A DNA stretch of 64,000 nucleotides. It comes from Novosphingobium colocasiae (GTDB taxonomy: Bacteria; Pseudomonadota; Alphaproteobacteria; Sphingomonadales; Sphingomonadaceae). The position numbers were made by a program, and so were the translations under genes. Where the stretch lies: assembly GCF_014652555.1 (NCBI RefSeq), contig NZ_BMZA01000007.1, forward strand, positions 1 to 64,000. The letters are read 5' to 3'. Positions 16,039 to 24,592 of the stretch are shown here, piece by piece (position 1 is the stretch's first letter; the number at the start of each line of letters is the position of its first letter). The notes beneath the pieces were generated by a model. The model had not been told where the DNA came from, did no database searches, and worked only from the letters and a program-made list of their open reading frames with translations.

Positions 16039-17062
16039 CCGGTTCGCACCCCTCAGGCAGCAGTCGCGCGGGCGGCAGCGGCAACGGCGGGCGGGCAATC
16101 GCTTCGCGCAGGAAACCCCAGGACCAGCCGAAGTGCATGATCGCAGCGGCAACGCCCGAAGCGCAGGCACAGCGATCGCCCTGCTTCATCCCCAGCGCCA
16201 CTCCGCCAACCAGCACCAGCGCCAGCCAGATCAGCCCCGGCGCGGCCAGCACGGCAGCGGGCCGGAGCCACGGCACCAACGCCGCGCCGAGCACGGCTGC
16301 GGCCACCGCCGGCACCACGCCCACCGGCAGCATCTGGCGCAGCCGCAGCGGCACCCGATGGCGGCGCAGGTTGCGGGCGCGGCCGATGCCGTAATGGCGG
16401 TACTGGCGGAACAGCGCCAACGGGCTGCGGCGCGGATAGTAGGTGATGGCGCAAGCCGGCTCCAGCCATATGCGCGCGCCGGTAGCCGCCAGCCGCCGGT
16501 CCAGCTCGGCATCCTCGTTCGCGGTGAAGTGCTCGTCATAGCCGCCGACGGCAAGGTAGCGCGCCATATCGAACAGCGCATGGTGGCCATGATCCACCCA
16601 TTGCCCCCGGCCCAGGTGCCGATGCGGCGAGCCGCCCGTGCCCAGCACCGAATTCTGCGCCGCCGCCGCCGCGCGCTGGAAGCACCCGCGCCCGACGGAC
16701 ACCATCGGCACCACTACCGAGGTCGCGCGCCGAGCCATGGCCGCAGCCAGCAGCGCGCCGACATAATCGTCCGGATAATCGCAATGCGCATCGATCCGCA
16801 CCAGCCAGCGCGCCCCTGCCCCGAACCGCCGCGCGGCAAGGTTGACGGCGGCACTCTGCAACTTCGCCGGATTGTCCAGCAGGTGCAGCCGGGACGACCG
16901 GCGCGCCAGATCGGCGACGATCCTGCGGCTGCGATCGGTGCTGCCGCCATCGGCGACGACGATGGTTTCGCCGCGTGCATGGCGCAGCAGGCCGTCGAGC
17001 AGCCGGGGCAGATGCGCCTCCTCGTTCAGGCAGGGGATGACGACCAGCACATCCTCACGCAT
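15977..17062 (-). CDS. Family 2 glycosyltransferase, membrane-bound (ExoA-like)
   Basis: 361 residues. GT-A fold start VVIPCLNEEAHLPRLLDG, nucleotide-binding ADGGSTDRS, a DxD-like region RIDAHCDYP, and acceptor-side TANEDAELDRRL. Two or three hydrophobic segments at the C-terminus anchor it in the inner membrane. The pattern resembles ExoA of succinoglycan synthesis; the sugar is unknown. ATG 17062 overlaps the upstream glycosyltransferase by 8 bases. The final ~20 codons overlap the convergent phosphatase gene, so the exact C-terminus deserves care. Confidence 0.85.
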   Translation of the reverse strand: MREDVLVVIPCLNEEAHLPRLLDGLLRHARGETIVVADGGSTDRSRRIVADLARRSSRLHLLDNPAKLQSAAVNLAARRFGAGARWLVRIDAHCDYPDDYVGALLAAAMARRATSVVVPMVSVGRGCFQRAAAAAQNSVLGTGGSPHRHLGRGQWVDHGHHALFDMARYLAVGGYDEHFTANEDAELDRRLAATGARIWLEPACAITYYPRRSPLALFRQYRHYGIGRARNLRRHRVPLRLRQMLPVGVVPAVAAAVLGAALVPWLRPAAVLAAPGLIWLALVLVGGVALGMKQGDRCACASGVAAAIMHFGWSWGFLREAIARPPLPLPPARLLPEGCEPVSPQAAFAAASGGPVPAPAR

Positions 17063-18200
17063 GGCCGCCGCCCAGGATTGCGGCCATGATCGCGCGGCGC
17101 TCCGCCCCGGTCTGGAACACCGCCGCCGGATCGATCGCGCCAACAGCGGCGCGCATTGTGGTCAGCGCCGGATCGCCGCGCAGCGGCAACCGGCCGGGCA
17201 GATCGCGGGCGGGATCGTCGATCAGCAGGCCCACTTCATGCCGCGCCAGCCAGCGGCCGGTTTCCACCCTCGCCAGCGCGATCGGCACCGCGCCGTGCGC
17301 CAGCCCTTCGTAAAGCCGGTTCGGCAACAGCCAGTCCGAGTTCAGCCCTTCCTCAAAATAGTCGATCGCCCAGACGTAATCGACGCGGGCATAGAGGCCC
17401 GGCAGATCTTGCGGCTGGTAAGGGCCCAGGAAGGTGACGCCGGCCATCCCGGCCACTTGCGCCGCGAAGTCAGGGAATTCCGCCAGGCTGGGCCGCCCGG
17501 CGATGACGACGCGCACGCTTCCGGCGGACTGGCGGACGATCCGCGCCAGGTGATCAAGCGTGCGCCGGCACCGCAGCATTCCGAACCAGCCGATCACGCA
17601 TGTACCCTCGGGCCGGACTGCCCCGGCTTCCTGCACGGGTTCGACCACCGGCGCTGCCGGCACCTTGTTTTCCACCAGCAGAACCGCATTGCCGCGCCCT
17701 TGCCGCTGCTGGAAATAATCGCGCGCGAACGCCGGGGAGCTGACGATCACCAGATCGGTGCAGGCCAGCAGCCGCCGCTCGATCCAGCGGATGAGCCGGG
17801 ATTTTGATCCGTTTCCGAGCATGATCCGATGAACGTCAAGGCACTCGTACACCAGCCGCTGGTTCCCGCGCCGCACCCGCGCTGCCAGCGCCAGCATTTC
17901 GAGGTTCCGCGCGACAAGCACCTGGGCATCGGCCCCCAGCGCACGGATGGCGCGTGGTGACAGCAGGTGGCGCAGCACCGCGATTGTGCGCTGCAACAGC
18001 CGGGCGTCGCCGGTCTGCCCCAGATCGACCACCCTGCCCCCGCAGGCACTTGGCACCGCCGACACAGCGCGCCGGAAACCACCCAGGCGCACCGGAATTC
18101 CGGCCTCTGCCAGCATCGCCACCCGGCGCTGGATAGCGGCATCGTTCACGTCATGACCGAAATACGCGACGCCGGACGCCACCGTCTGGTCCGATTTCAT
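17055..18200 (-). CDS. GT-B glycosyltransferase of the polysaccharide cluster
   Basis: 381 residues with the two-domain GT-B pattern: an N-terminal region VAYFGHDVNDAAIQRRVAML, a middle VYECLDVHRIML, and a C-terminal nucleotide-sugar domain VIGWFGMLRCRRT ... YEGLAHGAVPIAL. No membrane segment. The ATG at 18200 was chosen over an upstream in-frame ATG that would add 48 residues without similarity to the domain. It starts 165 bases from the divergent kinase gene, which suggests a shared control region. Donor and acceptor sugars cannot be read from the sequence. Confidence 0.82.
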   Translation of the reverse strand: MKSDQTVASGVAYFGHDVNDAAIQRRVAMLAEAGIPVRLGGFRRAVSAVPSACGGRVVDLGQTGDARLLQRTIAVLRHLLSPRAIRALGADAQVLVARNLEMLALAARVRRGNQRLVYECLDVHRIMLGNGSKSRLIRWIERRLLACTDLVIVSSPAFARDYFQQRQGRGNAVLLVENKVPAAPVVEPVQEAGAVRPEGTCVIGWFGMLRCRRTLDHLARIVRQSAGSVRVVIAGRPSLAEFPDFAAQVAGMAGVTFLGPYQPQDLPGLYARVDYVWAIDYFEEGLNSDWLLPNRLYEGLAHGAVPIALARVETGRWLARHEVGLLIDDPARDLPGRLPLRGDPALTTMRAAVGAIDPAAVFQTGAERRAIMAAILGGGHA

Positions 18201-18365
18201 CGTGTTCCCCCTCAATTCACGCTCATTTCCGAGCAAACTCGCGTTCCCTCCAACGGTGGACGCGGGCACTCTACTGAGCGGCGCAGGACAAATATCTTGC
18301 GCACCCAGACTTTGCGAAAGCGCCATGACTTTCAATCGACACAAGATCAGTTTTGGAGATAGACC

Positions 18366-20555
18366 TTGAAGAACGCGGCAATCACTGCCCCTTCGGACGA
18401 GGTGTACACCGCATCGAAAGGTGGAATACTTCCTGATCCGGGACGAATTCAGGCGTTCTTCATGCGACGGCGCAGGATCATGATGGTCGTCTTCATCGTC
18501 ACGGCGCTGGTCGCGGCGGCTGGCCTGGCGCTGATGCCGCGCACCTATTCCGCCACGGCCGCACTGCTGCTTGAACCGCGCGAGGAGCAGCCGGTCAAAG
18601 TGGTCGATCGCGGCGTCCTCGCTCCGGCGGATGACAATCTGATCGATACCGCCGTCCAGATCATCCGTTCACCCACCGTCGCACTTGCCGTGGTGCGCCG
18701 CCTGCACCTGGCCCGCCGGCCCGAATTCGCGGCGACCGGCGATGCCGATGCGGCCCCGGACGCGCCCGCATCTGCGCCCGGCGGCGAAGGCACATCCGCT
18801 GCCGAGCGCCGTGCGATGGCGCATCTGCTGGGATCGACGGCGGTCAAGCGGATCGGCGTTACCTATTTGGTCGAGGTGTCGGCTTCGTCCCGCGACCCTC
18901 AGCTTGCTGCGGGCATCGCGAACGAGATCGCGCAGGCCTACATCGATCTGGAGACCGAGCAGCGCCTTGCCAGCAGCTCGCGCACCACCAGCCTGGTGCA
19001 GGACCGCGCCGGCAGCCTGCGCCATCAGGCGGTGTCCGACGATGCGGCGCTGCAGACCTACATGGTCCGCAACAACCTGATGAGCGCCGAAGGCGCGACG
19101 ATGGCCGAGCAGGAGGTTTCCGAACTCAACCGCCAGATCGCCCAGGCCCAGGCCGAAGTGGCCGAACAGCGCGGCCGGCTTGCCGCGGCCACCGGCCAGA
19201 TCGCGCGCGGCGGCGGCGGCGCGGATATCGGCGCCGCGCTGGCTTCGGATACCGTGCGCCAGTTGCGCCAGCAGGAGGCGGAAACCAGCGCGCGGCTGGC
19301 CCAGCTTGATGCCCGGTACGGCGATCGACACCCCGAAGTGGTCCAGACCCGCGACGAGCTTTCGGACATCCGCAGCCAGCTCAACAGCGAACTTGGGCGG
19401 ATCGTTTCGGGCCTGCGCGGCGATGTCCAGATCGCCGAATCGCGGCTCTCCTCGCTGCTCGCCAGCCGCAACCGGGCGCGCGGCGCGCTGGCGCAGAACG
19501 GCTCGGCGCAAGTCGGCCGCTTCGAACTGGAACGCCGCGCCGAAGCCAGCCGCGCGATCTACAACGCCTATCTCACCCGCGCCAAGGAGACCGCAGAAGC
19601 GGGCGAAATCCCGGACACCGAGGCCCGCATCGCCTCGCCCGCCCGCACCCCCGGCGCGCCGTCATCGCCCAACTACCCGCTGGGGGCGCTGGCCGCGCTG
19701 GTCGCGGCGATAATGGTGGCGGGGCTCGCGGCCGGGGTTGCCGAATACGTCGAAAGCTCGGTGTCCACCAAGCATGACATCGTCGATGTGCTGGGCGCGG
19801 CTTACGCGGGCGCTGTGCCCAGCCTGGAATCGGCGACGAAGGCGCAGATCGCCGGGATCGACCCGCAGGACTATGTGCTGATGCGGCCGATGTCGCTGTT
19901 CACCGAAAGCCTGCGCGCGCTGGCCACCTTCCTCGATCTTGGCACGCCCGATGGCAGCCGGGTGGTCACCATCACCTCGCCGCTGCCGCGCGAAGGCAAG
20001 TCAACCCTGTCGATGAGCCTGGCCCGCACGCTGGCGATGGGCAAACGCCGCGTCGTGCTGATCGATGCCGACGTGCGCCACCATTCCACGTCAGACGCGC
20101 TGGCTCCCGATCGCCGCGCGGAAGGGCTGTTCCGCGTACTCGACGGGACGCGCGCGTTGGATGAGGCGCTGATCCTCGATAAGCGCAGCGGTCTCCACGT
20201 GCTGACCACCATGGGGCAGACCGGCCCGGAAGACGCTATTACCGAAGATGCGCTGGCCGCACTGATCGCGGCCTTGCGCGCACGCTTTGACATCGTAATG
20301 TTCGATTCCGCGCCGCTGCTCGGGATTGCCGAAACCCGCGTCGTCACCCGGCTTTCGGACGTGACGCTGGTGGTCGCGCGGTGGCGGCGGACGCCGATCA
20401 AGGCAATCCGCGCCGCGCTCGACCTCTTGGGCCAGGGCGGCACCCGGATCGGCGGCGTCGCGCTCAACGTCGTCAACATCCAGGAATACGCCAGCGCCGG
20501 GCTGACCGACGCTTTCAGCTACTACAAGAAGTTCAAAGGCTATTATGTCGATTGA
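18366..20555 (+). CDS. Polysaccharide co-polymerase / tyrosine autokinase (Wzc/GumC-ExoP type)
   Basis: 729 residues. An N-terminal Wzz domain sits between two membrane segments (about 40-60 and 440-460), with long coiled-coil periplasmic helices between. The C-terminal BY-kinase domain has Walker A PREGKST (about 540), A' VVLIDADV and B IVMFDSAP. The tail YYKKFKGYYVD is tyrosine-rich, the expected autophosphorylation cluster. It controls chain length and export of an exopolysaccharide. The start is TTG at 18366, supported by GGAG eight bases upstream. The next gene overlaps its end by 11 bases. Confidence 0.9.
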   Translation: MKNAAITAPSDEVYTASKGGILPDPGRIQAFFMRRRRIMMVVFIVTALVAAAGLALMPRTYSATAALLLEPREEQPVKVVDRGVLAPADDNLIDTAVQIIRSPTVALAVVRRLHLARRPEFAATGDADAAPDAPASAPGGEGTSAAERRAMAHLLGSTAVKRIGVTYLVEVSASSRDPQLAAGIANEIAQAYIDLETEQRLASSSRTTSLVQDRAGSLRHQAVSDDAALQTYMVRNNLMSAEGATMAEQEVSELNRQIAQAQAEVAEQRGRLAAATGQIARGGGGADIGAALASDTVRQLRQQEAETSARLAQLDARYGDRHPEVVQTRDELSDIRSQLNSELGRIVSGLRGDVQIAESRLSSLLASRNRARGALAQNGSAQVGRFELERRAEASRAIYNAYLTRAKETAEAGEIPDTEARIASPARTPGAPSSPNYPLGALAALVAAIMVAGLAAGVAEYVESSVSTKHDIVDVLGAAYAGAVPSLESATKAQIAGIDPQDYVLMRPMSLFTESLRALATFLDLGTPDGSRVVTITSPLPREGKSTLSMSLARTLAMGKRRVVLIDADVRHHSTSDALAPDRRAEGLFRVLDGTRALDEALILDKRSGLHVLTTMGQTGPEDAITEDALAALIAALRARFDIVMFDSAPLLGIAETRVVTRLSDVTLVVARWRRTPIKAIRAALDLLGQGGTRIGGVALNVVNIQEYASAGLTDAFSYYKKFKGYYVD

Positions 20556-21699
20556 GCCGGGCGCGATCGAGCGGGGCGGGGTGGCCGGTCGCGAACGCTA
20601 TGTCGCCTTGGACGCGATCCGGGGCGCGGCGGCGCTGGCGGTGCTGTTCTATCATTTGCGCAACCTGAAGCCGGACGGGATCACGCAACCGGACGGTGCA
20701 GAGGGCGCGATGTTCGCCTCGGGCTATCTGGCGGTCGATCTGTTCTTCGTGATGAGCGGGTTCGTGATCGCGCATGCTTATGGCCACCGGCTTGGCCCGG
20801 CGCTGCCGCCCGGACGGTTCCTCGCCTTGCGCTTCGTCCGGCTGCAACCGGTGATGGCGATCGGCGTCCTGATCGGCTTCGGCTTTGCCCTCGTCCAGCG
20901 GCTGGCCGGGCTGCCGGACGCGCCGGGGCTGTTCGCCATCGCCACCTCGCTGCCGTTCAACCTGGCGATGCTGCCGAACCTGCTGCTGCCGTGCAGCCTG
21001 TTCCTGTTCAACGCGCCGGCATGGTCGCTGTTCTTCGAATTGGCCGCCAATGCCGGGTATGGCGTGCTGTTCGCCAGAGCGCGACCGATCGCGCTACGGG
21101 TATGCGCCGGAACCTGCATGGGCGGACTGGTTGGACTGGTGATCGTCGGCTGGCAGATCGGCGATATCGATCATGGCGTCGATCTGATCCACTGGCCGGT
21201 GGCGCTGGTGCGGATCGGCTTTTCGTTTCCGCTCGGGGTGCTGCTCTACCACGCGCGGGACCGCTGGGCGCGGCATATCCCGCGCTTGCCGGTCTGGCTG
21301 CTGCTAGCGGCTTGCGTTGCCGCGCTCGCCCCGTCGCCGCAAGGGATGTGGCGCGGGCTCTATGACATCGGCTTCGCCACCGTGCTGTCGCCGCTGCTGG
21401 TCATGCTGGGGGCGGTGGCGCGGCCCGGCTCCCGCAGCCTTGCCGCCGCGTCGTGGCTGGGTCTCATCTCCTATCCGCTTTATGCCCTGCATGCGCCGAT
21501 CAAGCACATCGTCGAAGCAGCGGTGCCGCTGGGCTTCGCCGGATTGTACTGGACCGCCACGGTTGCCGCGCTGATCGCGGCGCATGTGGTGGCGACGCGG
21601 GTGGACGAGCCGGCGCGGGCGCTGCTCGGTCGGCTGCTTGATCGGCTGATCCAGTCGCCGCCGGCAGCCGCAACCACGCGGCGCGGGGCTCAGCCATGA
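20545..21699 (+). CDS. Acyltransferase family 3 membrane protein
   Basis: 384 residues. The start RYVALDAIRGAAALAVLFYH is the catalytic signature of the OafA/ExoZ-like acyltransferase-3 family, followed by about ten membrane helices. Such enzymes add acetyl or similar groups to polysaccharides. It overlaps the kinase gene by 11 bases and the following glycosyltransferase by 4, so it belongs to the same operon and probably decorates the same polymer. Confidence 0.88.
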   Translation: MSIEPGAIERGGVAGRERYVALDAIRGAAALAVLFYHLRNLKPDGITQPDGAEGAMFASGYLAVDLFFVMSGFVIAHAYGHRLGPALPPGRFLALRFVRLQPVMAIGVLIGFGFALVQRLAGLPDAPGLFAIATSLPFNLAMLPNLLLPCSLFLFNAPAWSLFFELAANAGYGVLFARARPIALRVCAGTCMGGLVGLVIVGWQIGDIDHGVDLIHWPVALVRIGFSFPLGVLLYHARDRWARHIPRLPVWLLLAACVAALAPSPQGMWRGLYDIGFATVLSPLLVMLGAVARPGSRSLAAASWLGLISYPLYALHAPIKHIVEAAVPLGFAGLYWTATVAALIAAHVVATRVDEPARALLGRLLDRLIQSPPAAATTRRGAQP

Positions 21700-23021
21700 G
21701 CGCCATAGCAGAGCGCGCCACCGCATCCCGCGTTATCGCCGAAGCCCCGGAGCCAGCCCAGCCCCGCGCCACGCCATCGCCCCCGCGCGGCGATGTCCTG
21801 TTCGTCAGCCGCCAGCGCATCACGGGGCCCAGGAACGGCAGTTCGGCCTACCTGCTCGATCTGGCGCAGGCGGTGCGGCGGGCCGGATATACCCCCCACC
21901 TGTTGCAACCCTCGCCCGATCTGATGGGCCGCTGGCCGTGGCTGCGGCTGGGATCGGAGCTGAGCGTATTCGCAAGCCATCGCATTCGCGGCGTGATCCG
22001 GATGGGCCGGTGGGTTATCGCCCCCGATCCCCGCGTTGGGCTGGCTGGGCTGCGGGGCCTTGCCGGCCGGCTGCTGCGCCGCCTCGGGTTCGCGCACCCG
22101 CTGCTGGCAGACCGACCACACCCTTACGCCGTCGCCGCCCCGTGGACCGCGCGCGATCACGCCTTTCTGCGGCACGGGCAGCGGCGCGCGCCGGCCATCG
22201 TGATCGCCGATTATGCGTTCCAGACCCCGGCCTTCGCCGCCTTCCCCGGCGTCCCGACCGCCGTGGTGATGCACGACCTGTTCCACCGGCGCGATGGCAA
22301 CGGGCAGGATTCAGTCGCCCTGCTGACACAGGAACAGGAACTGGCCCTGCTCTCGCACGCCGATGCAGCAATCGCGATCCAGTCGGCCGAGGCCGGCTTC
22401 GTTCGCGATCATCTGCCTGGCGTGCGACCGCTGCTGGTGCCGATGGCCGTGCGTCCCGCCCCCGCTCCGCAGCCCGGAGCAGACGATCGCCTGCTGTTCG
22501 TGGGCAGCAACACCGCCCCCAATGTGGTCGGACTGCGCTGGTTTTTCGATCAGGTCTGGCCCTCCATTCGCCGGCAACGTCCGGATACGCAGCTCGATAT
22601 CGCCGGCTCGGTCGCTTCGGCCTTTCCCGGCGGGGGACCGCCGGGGGTGCACTTTCACGGCATGGTCCCCGACCTTGCCCCGCTCTACGCTGCCGCCGGA
22701 GTGGCGATTTCGCCGCTGACCTTCGGCTCCGGCCTCAAGATCAAGCTGGTCGAAGCGCTGGCACACGGCAAAGCCGTGGTCGCGACGGCGACCACCCTGC
22801 AAGGGGTGGAGGACACGTGCGGTGGTGCCGTCATCCAGGCGGACGATGCGGCGCGCTTCGCCGATGCCGTGGTGGCGCTGGCGCAAGCGCCGGATCGCCG
22901 CGTGGCGCTGGCGGCGGCGGCGCTCGATTGCGCGCGGCGGCACTTTTCATCGCAAGCTTGCCACGCCGCCTTCATCGCCTGGCTGGAAGAACAGACTTCG
23001 CCCGCGAAGGTCCGGCGTTGA
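21696..23021 (+). CDS. Family 4-like glycosyltransferase
   Basis: 441 residues. After a Pro/Ala-rich leader of about 30 residues comes DVLFVSRQRITGPRNGSSAY, and later the GT-B donor domain LLFVGSNTAPNVVGLRWFFDQ with the motif FGSGLKIKLVEALAHGKAVVAT (Glu-containing EX7E-like region). Cytoplasmic. The ATG overlaps the acyltransferase stop as ATGA, and its own stop overlaps the flippase start. Confidence 0.86.
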   Translation: MSAIAERATASRVIAEAPEPAQPRATPSPPRGDVLFVSRQRITGPRNGSSAYLLDLAQAVRRAGYTPHLLQPSPDLMGRWPWLRLGSELSVFASHRIRGVIRMGRWVIAPDPRVGLAGLRGLAGRLLRRLGFAHPLLADRPHPYAVAAPWTARDHAFLRHGQRRAPAIVIADYAFQTPAFAAFPGVPTAVVMHDLFHRRDGNGQDSVALLTQEQELALLSHADAAIAIQSAEAGFVRDHLPGVRPLLVPMAVRPAPAPQPGADDRLLFVGSNTAPNVVGLRWFFDQVWPSIRRQRPDTQLDIAGSVASAFPGGGPPGVHFHGMVPDLAPLYAAAGVAISPLTFGSGLKIKLVEALAHGKAVVATATTLQGVEDTCGGAVIQADDAARFADAVVALAQAPDRRVALAAAALDCARRHFSSQACHAAFIAWLEEQTSPAKVRR

Positions 23022-24484
23022 CCACAGCCGCCCCGTCCGCCCCGGCCATCGCCGCGCCGTTGCTCTGGTCCACGCTGGCGAGCCTGGGCACGCAAGTGCT
23101 CGGCTTCGGGACCTTCGCCATCCTCGCCCGCCTGCTCGGCGCTCAGACGTTCGGACTGGTGGCGCTGGCAGCGCTGGTGATCGATCTGCTGCTGGTCATC
23201 AGCACCGCCGGCATCAACGAAGCGGTGATCCAGCGCCGCCATCTTGACGAGGTGGACGCCGATACCGCGTTCTGGGGCAATCTGGCGATGGGCACCGCGT
23301 TCTGCATCGCGACCATTGCCGGTGCCCCGCTGATCGCCACCGCGTTTCACCAGCCCGCGCTGAGCCAGGTCATCATGGCGCTGGCGGCGATCTTCGCAAT
23401 CACCCCGCTCGGCGCGATCCACACCGCGCGGCTGACGCGCGACTTGCGCTTCCGCGCCGTCGCTTCGCGCAACCTGATCGCGGCGCTGGCGGGCGCGATC
23501 GCCGGAATTCCGCTCGCCTTCCTAGGCTTCGGGGTATGGGCGCTGGTGGCGCAACGCATCGCCAGCACCGCCGCGCTGGTCCTCGCGTCCTGGTGGTCAT
23601 ACCCTTGGCTGCCGCGCTTGCGCTGGCACCGGCAAAGCCTGATCGAGATGGTCCGCTTCGGTGCCTATCTCGGCGCATCGCGCACGCTCAACCAGCTCAA
23701 CATCCGCGCGGCGGAGATGATCAGCGGCGCGCTGGTCGGGCCGGTAGCGGTCGCCTTCATCCGCGCCGGATCGCGCGTGGTAGAGGTGGTCAACCAGGTG
23801 ACGTACATGCCGGTCCAGCAGATCGCCATGCCGATCCTGACGCGGGTGAACCACGATCCGGCCGCCCTGCGCGAAGCTTATCTGAAGCTCAGCCGCCTGT
23901 CCGCATTTCTGATGTTTCCCGCATTCTTCGGCTGTCTCGCCATTGCCCCGTTGATCGTGCAACTGGTGTTCGGGCCGGGTTGGGAGCCGGTGGCCGATGC
24001 CTTGCGCATCTTCACGCTGGCCGTGGTCGCCTCGCAGATCAACAACCTGATCGTGGCGGTCATTGCCGCGTTGGGGGAATCACGCGCGGTGCTGTCGTGG
24101 ACGGGGGCGCAGATCGGACTCGGCATCGCCGCAGCGGTGGCGGTGGCACCCTGGGGCTGGCAGGCCATGCTGCTCACCGGCGTGCTGCGCGGCTATCTGG
24201 TCCTGCCTTATGGCTTCCACCTGCTGCGCCGCCACGCCGGCATCCGCTTTCGCGACGTGCTGTCCAGCATCGCTCCGGCGCTGGCCAGTTCGCTGCTGAT
24301 GGCGATGGCGGTTGCCGCCGGGCTGCACTGGTCTCCTGCCGCCTTACCATTGCCGGCACTGCTGGCGCTGTGTTTGCCGGCGGGAGCGCTGGTCTATCTT
24401 GCCGCTTACCTGTGGCAGGATCGCACGATTCTGGCCCAGCTTTCGGCCCTCCTCGCCACGCGCCGTGCCCGTGCGGGGGTGTAA
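23018..24484 (+). CDS. Polysaccharide flippase, Wzx/MOP superfamily
   Basis: 488 residues with about 12 to 14 membrane helices, starting LLWSTLASLGTQVLGFGTFAILARLLG, typical of lipopolysaccharide/exopolysaccharide flippases (WzxC/ExoT type). It would move lipid-linked repeat units to the periplasm. The start is TTG at 23018, overlapping the previous stop as TTGA, with GAAGG upstream; there is no better in-frame start. No Wzy polymerase or Wza exporter is found next to it, so parts of the pathway must be elsewhere. Confidence 0.87.
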   Translation: MTTAAPSAPAIAAPLLWSTLASLGTQVLGFGTFAILARLLGAQTFGLVALAALVIDLLLVISTAGINEAVIQRRHLDEVDADTAFWGNLAMGTAFCIATIAGAPLIATAFHQPALSQVIMALAAIFAITPLGAIHTARLTRDLRFRAVASRNLIAALAGAIAGIPLAFLGFGVWALVAQRIASTAALVLASWWSYPWLPRLRWHRQSLIEMVRFGAYLGASRTLNQLNIRAAEMISGALVGPVAVAFIRAGSRVVEVVNQVTYMPVQQIAMPILTRVNHDPAALREAYLKLSRLSAFLMFPAFFGCLAIAPLIVQLVFGPGWEPVADALRIFTLAVVASQINNLIVAVIAALGESRAVLSWTGAQIGLGIAAAVAVAPWGWQAMLLTGVLRGYLVLPYGFHLLRRHAGIRFRDVLSSIAPALASSLLMAMAVAAGLHWSPAALPLPALLALCLPAGALVYLAAYLWQDRTILAQLSALLATRRARAGV

Positions 24485-24592
24485 CCCCCACATCATCCAC
24501 AGCCGCCGATTGGCAGATTGTAACTTGTCCGCCGCTGCGCCATCCTTGATGCCATGACGCTGCCGCGAAAGGCGGGCGAAGGGGGACGAGGG

